A stretch of 64,000 nt of DNA from Arcanobacterium haemolyticum (lineage in GTDB: Bacteria > Actinomycetota > Actinomycetes > Actinomycetales > Actinomycetaceae): contig JADYUX010000003.1 in assembly GCA_021532125.1 (NCBI GenBank), forward strand, positions 62,001 to 126,000, in the 5' to 3' direction. The notes under the pieces were generated by a model. It had not been told where the DNA came from. It saw nothing but the letters and a program-made list of their open reading frames with translations, and ran no database searches. The position numbers and the translations under genes were made by a program. Of the stretch, positions 40,290 through 47,031 are shown in pieces. Every line of letters begins with the position of its first letter. Within the stretch, counting starts at the first letter, position 1.

Positions 40290-40362
40290 GCCCCGATAGC
40301 TCAGGGGATAGAGCGTCTGCCTCCGGAGCAGAAGGCCGCAGGTTCGAATCCTGTTCGGGGCA
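40290..40362 (+). tRNA. tRNA-Arg, anticodon CCG
   Basis: 73 nt that fold as a cloverleaf: acceptor GCCCCGA/TCGGGGC, D arm with AGCTCAGGGGATAGAGC, anticodon stem TCTGC/GCAGA around loop CTCCGGA (anticodon CCG, 40323-40325), and T arm GCAGGTTCGAATCCTGT. The discriminator is A, and CCA is not encoded. It reads CGG codons. The gene is single, with its own -10 box and terminator, close to argS on the opposite strand. Confidence 0.97.
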
Positions 40363-40370
40363 CAACACAA

Positions 40371-40407
40371 AAGCCCGGTAGCAAGCCGAAAGGTAGCTAC
40401 CGGGCTT
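40371..40407 (+). terminator. Terminator after tRNA-Arg
   Basis: 12-bp perfect stem (AAGCCCGGTAGC / GCTACCGGGCTT) with 13-nt loop, 8 nt after the tRNA. Confidence 0.8.
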
Positions 40408-40628
40408 CATTCACGCTCAGGGACAAGTAAGCTCTTACGCCGGGCGGATTAGCTCCCACCATGCCGATGCACGCACATGTGTGTAGACCAATGTGTAGAC
40501 CTCACGCGTCCATCACGCGCCCACGGGATACTCCCGGTAATTGCACTGGTGATCGCGGCGATTATCCACGCGCCCGCACCCACCCGGGATACTCACACAC
40601 CCTGGAGCACCCAACACCCACAAAACAT

Positions 40629-40733
40629 CCCGGCAACCTACGCCACACCGGCGTGATCTGCGCCAGCTCATTTCTCGCAGGGGCGTGGTGTTCCTCGGCC
40701 CGGCAACCTGCGCGGAGTGATCTGCGCCAGCTC
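40629..40733. repeat. Duplicated segment, about 35-41 bp
   Basis: Copy A 40629-40669 and copy B 40699-40733 share an 11-bp left part and a perfect 17-bp right part; the middle differs by a 6-bp indel and substitutions. Confidence 0.75.
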
Positions 40734-40821
40734 TGGTGCCCGAGCCTCGTACCCGGCCCTGCTTGCCACGGGGATACTCCGCCATCACATCGTTTGTGCC
40801 TGCCCTGCGCGTCCCACTCGA

Positions 40822-40827
40822 TATACT
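40822..40827 (+). promoter_or_regulatory. Probable -10 box of the small ORF
   Basis: TATACT, close to the consensus TATAAT, about 28 nt before the ATG at 40856 and its strong ribosome site. No -35 at the correct distance. Confidence 0.4.
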
Positions 40828-40855
40828 GAATTCTCGCGGCACCAACGGAGGTCAC

Positions 40856-41068
40856 ATGTTCGATATCCTCATTGATTTTGTTTTCGATATTCTTTTCTAT
40901 CCGGTTGAAAAATGGTGGGAAACTCGCAAGAAGAAACGCGCCGCAAAGAAGGCAGCCCGTCAGGCGAAGGAGGCCCATCAGGTCCGCAATTCCTCGGGTG
41001 AACCGGATACGTCAGCCAGCTCCAACTCCGATTCCGAGCGTCGTCGCGGCCTCGACGGGCATCGCTGA
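40856..41068 (+). CDS. Small amphipathic/basic protein, unknown function
   Basis: 70 residues. The first 20 (MFDILIDFVFDILFYPVEKW) are hydrophobic and could bind or cross the membrane; then a basic Lys/Arg cluster (about 24-40) and a Ser/Asp/Arg tail. A strong GGAGG lies 4 nt before the ATG and TATACT lies further upstream, which supports expression. No known family recognised. The open frame extends upstream to 40736 without initiation signals, so this start is preferred. It lies alone between the tRNA region and the convergent ychJ-like gene. Confidence 0.55.
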   Translation: MFDILIDFVFDILFYPVEKWWETRKKKRAAKKAARQAKEAHQVRNSSGEPDTSASSNSDSERRRGLDGHR

Positions 41069-41149
41069 ACGAGTCGGCACCCAGAAATCCGCCCGCGCAC
41101 ACCATCCGAACCGTGCAGGCATAGTCCGCATGCGTGCCTCGGTATGCCC

Positions 41150-41239
41150 TGCCCATGCACGAAACTAGTCGAGTTCCATAGACCACGCGAAACTCGTCCT
41201 CATCCAGCCGTGCCCATGCACGCACCTAATCGAGTTCCA
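41150..41239. repeat. 29-bp imperfect direct repeat overlapping the ychJ 3' end
   Basis: Copies at 41150-41178 and 41211-41239, 61 bp apart. They share TGCCCATGCACG and TCGAGTTCCA. The right copy contains the last codons and stop of the ychJ-like gene, so the left copy looks like a duplicated gene end. Confidence 0.75.
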
Positions 41240-41615
41240 CTCCCAGGGTGTAGTACCAACGCCCACCCTCGCGAACAAAACTCGAACGCTCGTGCAGCAC
41301 CCCACGTGTTTCGCCGTCACGCCAATGCGCACGAAATTCGACGAAAGCGTGGTCGCCGGTTTCTCGCGCATCGAGGATTTCTAGCCGCCGCCAGGACAGT
41401 CCCTCGTCACTCAGATCTGCAGGACGGTACACGGGATACCAGGTGCGCGCCACGTACTCCGTGAGCCCTAACGCGAAGGCGCTGTATCGCGAACGCATGA
41501 GTGCCTGCGCCGTAGGCGCTTCGGCTTCACCGAGATGGAACGGCCGGCAACACTCAGCGTAGGTACGTCCACTCTGGCACGGGCATATCGTTACCGGCCC
41601 TGGTGCTCGCTTCAT
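41226..41615 (-). CDS. YchJ/UPF0225 family protein with SEC-C motif
   Basis: 129 residues starting MKRAPGPVTICPCQSG. The SEC-C zinc motif is CPCQSGRTYAECC near the N-terminus, followed by a YchJ domain with LMRSRYSAFALG, WRRLEILD and FVEFRAHW. Function of the family is not established; SEC-C motifs bind zinc and often mediate protein contacts. ATG 41615 has AAGGAGAAC upstream; the 81 earlier codons are not conserved. The 3' end is part of a direct repeat. Confidence 0.88.
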   Translation of the reverse strand: MKRAPGPVTICPCQSGRTYAECCRPFHLGEAEAPTAQALMRSRYSAFALGLTEYVARTWYPVYRPADLSDEGLSWRRLEILDARETGDHAFVEFRAHWRDGETRGVLHERSSFVREGGRWYYTLGVELD

Positions 41616-41925
41616 GGTGTTCTCCTTAGCTGTTGGTCCTGTTGTCATTATCGACGACGAGCCCCTCCAGGCGAGTTGTTTCACCTCACCTACACAACCC
41701 ACGGCCGGCGGGAATCTGCCCCCATTCACCTTGCGCCAAGTATCACGCGCCTCACCACGAACACGAGTACGAGCCCACACGATAAGGCTGTATCCCGCGC
41801 AGCCGACATGCCGTACAGCCTCGTCGATTCGGACACCACACCCGCTACCCGGCCGCACCTCTCATAGCCCAATCACACTTCTTGTCGCCCAAGCACACTT
41901 CGACAACACCGCTACCGGCCACAAC
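41616..41925. other. Intergenic region ychJ-glycerophosphodiesterase
   Basis: 310 bp without a supported gene; the plus-strand frame across it has no protein-like character. One feature stands out: GCCCAATCACACTTC (41867) and GCCCAAGCACACTTC (41887), two near-identical 15-mers at a 20-nt period, about two helical turns. No terminator seen. Confidence 0.5.
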
Positions 41926-42708
41926 TCACTCGCTCCCGAGTGCCTCCCGCATGGCGTTGGGTTCGTCGGTAATGATGCCATCGACGCCCCATTCGACGAG
42001 CTCACGGGCGGTATCAACATCGTTGACCGTCCATGCGTGGACGGCGAGGCCGCGGTCGTGCGCGGCAGCGACTAAGGCCGGGGTGAGCACAGGCACGCCG
42101 TAAGAGCGCAGCGGCACTTGGGCTGCTTCAACTCCGATGTCGGGGCCGGGAACCAATCGGAGCGCTGCCGCACGCAAACTCCCACTGAGCTGCGAGGCGA
42201 GCATGAGCCGGGCGATCGCGCTTACTCCGAGCGATGTCGTCACCTCGGGCAGTACGGCCCTGATGCGGCGTAGGCGCCGTTCGTTGAAGCTCGACACGCA
42301 CACGCGAGCCGTAGCGTTCGTTCGTCGGAGTGCTTCGACGAGTGGTTCGGCTGCGGAGTACGCTTTGGCGTCGATGTTGAATACGAGGTCGGAGAAGGCG
42401 TCGAGGACATCGTCAACTCGCATGAGTGGGTTGCCGGAATGGTCGCGGACGTGTGCGAGCTCGGCCCAGGTGTAGTCACTGATGCTCCCGTGTGCGTCTG
42501 TAGTGCGTTCGAGTGCGGGGTCGTGGCTGAGTACGGCGACGCCGTCTTTCGTGGCCTGGCAGTCTGTTTCGATGTAGCGGAATCCGGCGTTTTTCATGGC
42601 GGTGAATGCCGCAAGTGAGTTTTCGGGGTATTCGTTTCCGCCGCCACGATGTGCGATCACAAGTGGGGTATTGGTGGTGGTGTAGATGCGTGTGGAGTCG
42701 ATGGGCAT
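41926..42708 (-). CDS. Glycerophosphodiester phosphodiesterase family protein
   Basis: 260-residue GDPD-type TIM barrel. Metal and catalytic motifs are IAHRGGGNEYPENS (with His-Arg and Glu), YIETDCQATKDGVAVLSHDP and the C-terminal HAWTVND and GVDGIITDEP. No signal peptide is present, so it should act in the cytoplasm on glycerophosphodiesters from phospholipid turnover. Start ATG 42708; the ribosome site is weak. It lies 57 nt after the M23 peptidase gene on the same strand and may be co-transcribed. Confidence 0.92.
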   Translation of the reverse strand: MPIDSTRIYTTTNTPLVIAHRGGGNEYPENSLAAFTAMKNAGFRYIETDCQATKDGVAVLSHDPALERTTDAHGSISDYTWAELAHVRDHSGNPLMRVDDVLDAFSDLVFNIDAKAYSAAEPLVEALRRTNATARVCVSSFNERRLRRIRAVLPEVTTSLGVSAIARLMLASQLSGSLRAAALRLVPGPDIGVEAAQVPLRSYGVPVLTPALVAAAHDRGLAVHAWTVNDVDTARELVEWGVDGIITDEPNAMREALGSE

Positions 42709-42765
42709 GATGAGTGCCTGTTCTGTGTGCCCCCGGCGGGCTGGTGGCTGGTGATGAGGTTGCGC

Positions 42766-44022
42766 TCACTTACACAGGGATGAGATGTCCTGGGCGCTGT
42801 GTTCTGTGAGGAATGAGATCGGGTCGAGGAGTTCGGCTTCGGGGTTGGCCTGATCTTTGAGGGCGGGGTCGTGTATTTCGAGGTGGAGGTGCGGGCCTGT
42901 TGAGTTGCCGTTTGATCCGACCTTGCCGATCTGTTGGCCCGCCTTGACTTTGTCGCCTGCCTTGACGAGTACGCCATCGTCGTACATGTGGATGTACCAG
43001 GATTGGTATGTGTGACCTTCGATGGTGTGTTCGACGATGATGAGGTTGTTCGAGCGTCCTTCGATTCCTTCACCTGCGTGGACGACGACGCCGTCAGCGA
43101 TTGCGTAGATCGGCGTGTTGAGTGCTGCTGCGAAGTCTTCGCCGGCGTGGAAGGAGGTTCCGCCTGAGATTGGGTCGGACCGGTATCCGAAGTGGGAGCT
43201 CAGCCGGTAGCTGGCGGTTGAGATGGGGTAGACGAGCATGTCTGAGTCTTGCTTGACGAAGGCTGCGCGCACCCCTTGGGCTGAGTCGATGGAACAGGTT
43301 GAGGATACGGGATTAACCGAGGCTTCTTCTTGCGCGCTGTGTGTCGTCGATTTGATGGCGGCAGTGGAGCTTCCCGTCAGTGCCTGGGGCACGGCGGGTG
43401 CTTCGGAGGCCGCGGCTTTGCCGCCGACGATTGAGGCGGTCAGGGGCTGGGCTGCCTGCGCGTGCAGGAGGTTTGCGCCGAGGGTGCTGAGGGGAATTGC
43501 GAGTGCAGTTGCACCTGCTGCGGCGACGAGAGCTGTGCGGTAACGCTTCTTCCACGAGTTTGCCGCGGTGGCTCGATGGATACGTGGTTTGTGTGTGAGC
43601 GCGGGACGACGATGGTCGCTTCGGCTGGCTTTGAGGCCCTCGGCGACAGCTCCCGCGAGTTCGGAGTATTCGAGGATTGTTGTACGTTCAGCTGCTTCTG
43701 CACGCGCTTGCTTGCGGCGGCTGATTCGTCCAGGCTCGATGGAGATGGTGGGCGATGTTGTAGCGGCGTGGTGGGAGCCGTGACGCGCACGTTCTTCTTG
43801 CTCGCGTTGGATGAGATCGCGACGACGAGGTCGCGCCTGTGGCGTGAGTTCGTGCGCGTTGGTGTGTGCGAGCTGTTGTGATACTTCTCGTTCTGCGCGC
43901 AGGCGCGCGACGCGGCGGCCTTGTGGGCGCGGGGTAGTGTTCGGGGCTTGTGTTGTGTGGTGTGCACTTCGATGAGCCCGCTCTGGTGCGTGCTCACTCA
44001 TTGGTGCAGCGTGCTTGCCCAC
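42766..44022 (-). CDS. M23 family metallopeptidase, membrane-anchored
   Basis: 418 residues from GTG 44022, which has GGAGG 4 nt upstream (the in-frame ATG 44001 has none). A long basic, Arg/His/Gln-rich cytoplasmic part (about 1-155) is followed by one membrane helix (about 160-185, ALVAAAGATALAIPLSTLG), a Ser/Ala linker and a C-terminal LytM/M23 domain. The zinc ligands are in FHAGEDFAA (HxxxD) and GPHLHLEI (HxH). It should cut peptidoglycan cross-links at the cell surface or act as a division or autolysis regulator. A strong hairpin lies in the leader. The cytoplasmic extension is unusually long for an autolysin. Confidence 0.88.
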   Translation of the reverse strand: MGKHAAPMSEHAPERAHRSAHHTTQAPNTTPRPQGRRVARLRAEREVSQQLAHTNAHELTPQARPRRRDLIQREQEERARHGSHHAATTSPTISIEPGRISRRKQARAEAAERTTILEYSELAGAVAEGLKASRSDHRRPALTHKPRIHRATAANSWKKRYRTALVAAAGATALAIPLSTLGANLLHAQAAQPLTASIVGGKAAASEAPAVPQALTGSSTAAIKSTTHSAQEEASVNPVSSTCSIDSAQGVRAAFVKQDSDMLVYPISTASYRLSSHFGYRSDPISGGTSFHAGEDFAAALNTPIYAIADGVVVHAGEGIEGRSNNLIIVEHTIEGHTYQSWYIHMYDDGVLVKAGDKVKAGQQIGKVGSNGNSTGPHLHLEIHDPALKDQANPEAELLDPISFLTEHSAQDISSLCK

Positions 44023-44202
44023 GAATCCTCCACATCTCGTGCAGCGCCCACTGCACTGCCAACTATCACAAAATGATAACGAAACTTGGTCCTCGTGGCG
44101 CGTGATTTCGTCCCACAATTCACACGAGTCACAGTACTCACACGTATGACCGGCACATTCGCGCCATTTTTCTCTACTGACACCCACTGAGAGGTTTGTT
44201 AC

Positions 44203-44230
44203 ATCTTCGTGATGTTCGTACATCACGAAG
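44203..44230. promoter_or_regulatory. Perfect hairpin in the M23 peptidase leader
   Basis: 12-bp perfect inverted repeat (TCTTCGTGATGT / ACATCACGAAGA) around TCGT, about 180 nt before the M23 start and 70 nt after the CNNM stop, on the same strand. It has no U-tract, so it is either a processing/termination hairpin or a dyad operator. Confidence 0.55.
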
Positions 44231-44299
44231 AGACTCGCAACCAGCTTGCACGGTCGCATATCCCGCACACTCCAGCACACCGTCACGGGAGGGAGACAG

Positions 44300-45343
44300 C
44301 TACTTGCTCCGCTGATCGCGCTGCATAATGTCGGAGACTTCGCCCACCAGTTCCTCGAGAATATCCTCCAAAAAGACGACGCCCACTGCTTCGTCGTTCT
44401 CCATCACAGCCGCAAGGTGCGTGCCGCTCGAACGCATATCGACGAGGACCGTCTCCACCTCGTCCTCCGGAGACACACGGCTGAGTGCGCGAATCTTCCA
44501 GTCGGGAATTGGCATCTCGCGCTGGGCTAGGGTGGCACCCAACGTATCCTTCACATGTACATACCCGTGGAGGGCTCCCGCACTGTCGCGCACAACAAAG
44601 CGGGAATACCCCGTCTCCGCGACAGCGTGCTCCAACTCGCCGGGAGTCACACTCACCGGCAAGCTCGCAACATCATCCAAGGGAACCATGACGTCGCGCG
44701 CACAATGCTCGGAAAACTCCAAGGCCCCTGAAATGAGTCCCTGCTCGTCGCTCAGCACACCCGCCGCTTCCGATGCCTCAACGATCGACACAACCTCGTC
44801 GACAGTGAATGCCGCCGCAACCTCATCTTTCGGTTCCATCCCACACAGGCGAAGCAGAAGCTGCGAACACCAATTCAGCGCAACAATCACCGGACGAAAA
44901 ACCGTCGCGAATACCATGAGGGGTGGGACGAGAATCATCGCCGAACGCTCCGGATGAGTCACCGCCGCGCTCTTGGGAACCATCTCCCCCACAACCACGT
45001 GAAGACCAACGACGAGCAGCAAAGCCACGACGAACGCAATGGCATGGACGGCTGGCCCCGTGAGCCCGACAGCATGGAGCGGCTTCTCGAGGAGCTTCGC
45101 AACCGCGGGTTCGGCTAGAACGCCCAAGCCCACAGAACACAGCGTCACCCCAAGTTGAGCAGCAGCGAGCATCTGCGAAAGATGCTCGATCGCCCACAAG
45201 ACCTTGCGGGCCGAGCCTGACGCCCCCACAAGAGGCTCGATCCGCGAGCGCTTCGACCCTGTCAAAGCGAACTCCGCGGCGACAAAAAATGCGTTAAATG
45301 CCAGGAGGGCAGCAGCGACCAGGAGAGCGGATGTCGTGTTCAT
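44300..45343 (-). CDS. CNNM/CBS-domain membrane protein (hemolysin family), short form
   Basis: 347 residues: an N-terminal CNNM (DUF21) membrane domain of about 180 residues with FNAFFVAAEFALTGSKRSRIE and the VGEMVPKSAA motif, then a tandem CBS pair (about 205-335). Unlike its upstream neighbour it lacks the C-terminal CorC/HlyC domain. CNNM proteins are linked to magnesium or cobalt efflux and homeostasis; the hemolysin label is historical. Its ATG overlaps the stop of the upstream paralogue by 4 nt, so the two are likely partners. Confidence 0.9.
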   Translation of the reverse strand: MNTTSALLVAAALLAFNAFFVAAEFALTGSKRSRIEPLVGASGSARKVLWAIEHLSQMLAAAQLGVTLCSVGLGVLAEPAVAKLLEKPLHAVGLTGPAVHAIAFVVALLLVVGLHVVVGEMVPKSAAVTHPERSAMILVPPLMVFATVFRPVIVALNWCSQLLLRLCGMEPKDEVAAAFTVDEVVSIVEASEAAGVLSDEQGLISGALEFSEHCARDVMVPLDDVASLPVSVTPGELEHAVAETGYSRFVVRDSAGALHGYVHVKDTLGATLAQREMPIPDWKIRALSRVSPEDEVETVLVDMRSSGTHLAAVMENDEAVGVVFLEDILEELVGEVSDIMQRDQRSK

Positions 45344-46656
45344 CGTTCGTCTCCTGCCGTGACGCGCACGCTCTCAACCCGGCGCCCATCCATCGACTCA
45401 ACGCGCAAGCGCACGCCGGGAAGATCCGCGACATCTCCGGTCTCCGGCACATGGCCAAGCACGTACATGAGGAGCCCACCAAGAGTCTCGTACGGGCCAT
45501 CGTCAGGAATACTTACAGGAACGAGACGCTCAACCTCGTCAGGCCGTAGGGAACCCGACACAATCCACGTGGACTTCCCAACCTGGCGGGCACCGGCACG
45601 GCGTTTGTCGTGCTCGTCGCTCACTTCGCCCACGATTTCCTCGACAGCATCCTCAAGTGTGACGACTCCGGCAGTACCGCCGTATTCATCAACGACGACG
45701 ACCATCTGCTGGCCTTCTTCACGCAGTTCCACAAGGAGATCAGCAAGGCCCATCGTTTCGGGAACTCGCGGCGCTGGCGACATGAGGCTACCCGACGTCA
45801 CCGACACTTCGCTCCGACGTTCGAACGGAATCGACACTGCGGGGCGAAGATGGACTATCCCGCGAATATCGTCGATCGAATCACGAACGACAGGGAAACG
45901 GGAGTGGCCGGTGCGCCGAGCGAGATCGACGACGTCTGCGGCACTAGCTGTCTCGGGAAGTGTGTGGAGGCGCCCGCGATCTGTCATGACATCAACGGCA
46001 GTGAGGCTGCTCATGTCGATCGAGCGGGTGACGAGCTGTGCTGTCGCAACATCGATCGTGCCAGCTTCAGCTGAGTGACGAACAAGCGCACCCAATTCGC
46101 TCGCCGAGCGCGCTCCCGACATTTCTTCTGCAGGCTCCATTCCCACCGACCTGAGCAAAGCATTGGCCATCCCATTAAGCGCGAGAATGAGCGGACGAAA
46201 TACCGCCGTAAAGAGGCGCAGCGGTCGCGAAACGAAAGCCGCCGTCGCCAACGGATCAGCCAGAGCCATGTTTTTAGGTACAAGTTCACCGAAAAGCATC
46301 GAAAACAGATTGACGAGAACAAAAGCAACCGAGGCTGCGATCGCTACCGATGCGGCGCGTGCCATGCCCACACTTTCCAAAGGACCGTCGAGAAGCCGGG
46401 CTAACGGATCTTGCGCCACGTACCCGAGGAGGATCGTCGTCAGAGTAATTCCCACCTGGCACGCCGACAATTGCAAAGACAACTGCCGTAGCGCATGACT
46501 TACCTGAGCAGCACGCGGGTCCGACTCCGCCTGGGCGTTCATCGCCGCGGGGTCGAGGGCAACTAGTGAGAATTCGGCAGCAACAAAAATCCCGGTCCCC
46601 GCAGTCAGAAGGATGGCGAGGGTAAGGAGGGCTATGTCGATCAGCATATCGACCAC
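45340..46656 (-). CDS. CNNM/CBS/CorC_HlyC-domain membrane protein, long form
   Basis: 438 residues: CNNM membrane domain (about 1-190, with GIFVAAEFSLVALDP and FGELVPKNMALA), CBS pair (about 210-340, containing VVVVDEYGGTAGVVTLED) and a C-terminal CorC_HlyC domain (about 355-435). Start is GTG 46656 or ATG 46647; neither has a good ribosome site. With the next gene it forms a two-gene operon of paralogues, a frequent pair in Gram-positive bacteria. Role in divalent-cation transport or resistance is inferred from the family. Confidence 0.9.
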   Translation of the reverse strand: MVDMLIDIALLTLAILLTAGTGIFVAAEFSLVALDPAAMNAQAESDPRAAQVSHALRQLSLQLSACQVGITLTTILLGYVAQDPLARLLDGPLESVGMARAASVAIAASVAFVLVNLFSMLFGELVPKNMALADPLATAAFVSRPLRLFTAVFRPLILALNGMANALLRSVGMEPAEEMSGARSASELGALVRHSAEAGTIDVATAQLVTRSIDMSSLTAVDVMTDRGRLHTLPETASAADVVDLARRTGHSRFPVVRDSIDDIRGIVHLRPAVSIPFERRSEVSVTSGSLMSPAPRVPETMGLADLLVELREEGQQMVVVVDEYGGTAGVVTLEDAVEEIVGEVSDEHDKRRAGARQVGKSTWIVSGSLRPDEVERLVPVSIPDDGPYETLGGLLMYVLGHVPETGDVADLPGVRLRVESMDGRRVESVRVTAGDER

Positions 46657-47031
46657 GTATCGTCGTCCACGTCGCCAGTGTACTGGCCCTGTCGATTCTG
46701 CGTTATCCCACTGGCATTGCTCACACCCGTAGATGCTGGCTTCTCACACCCGACGTGCGCCAGGACGGCGAGGCCGCCCGACGTCGTCTCAGATGGTGGC
46801 GAGAGCTGCAATCGTTTCCTTCCTCACTGGCGACACCTCCATACACTCTCGTGGCGATATCGCGACGAAAAAGAACCCCTCATCACGAAGATTTGACGAG
46901 GTATTGACGGGTATTTTGCCCGATGATGACCATCGAAAATTCACCCAGCGTTTCTTCCCCATTTCGCACGAATATAGGACGTACGTCACGTAATCTAGTT
47001 ATGTTCATTCCAACGGCAGATGAGGAATCTC
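46657..47031. other. Divergent intergenic region CNNM-kgd
   Basis: 375 bp without a gene. TAATCT (46991-46996) is a likely kgd -10 box, about 36 nt before the start. TTGACG occurs twice, 11 nt apart (near 46894 and 46905), and GAAAATTCACC (46937-46947) recurs before dppB. No terminator. Confidence 0.5.

Larger units (their letters stand above)
40408..40855. other. Repeat-bearing non-coding region beside tRNA-Arg
   Basis: 448 bp with no supported gene. Visible repeats: TGTGTAGACC twice in tandem with 12-nt period (40480-40501); GGGATACTC three times (about 40525, 40588 and 40781); and a longer duplicated unit, CCCGGCAACCT (40629, 40699) plus GTGATCTGCGCCAGCTC (40653, 40717). No integrase or tRNA-end duplication is visible, so a mobile-element remnant is only a possibility. 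Confidence 0.6.

Noticed and set aside
40290-40855. Prophage or integrative element at tRNA-Arg
   Set aside because: No integrase, no duplicated tRNA 3' end and no phage genes within the window.
41614-42075. 153-codon plus-strand frame between ychJ and the phosphodiesterase
   Set aside because: Half of it is antisense to the phosphodiesterase gene and no family is recognisable.
44023-44299. c-di-AMP (ydaO-type) riboswitch before the M23 peptidase
   Set aside because: The conserved ydaO core words could not be found; only a simple hairpin is present.
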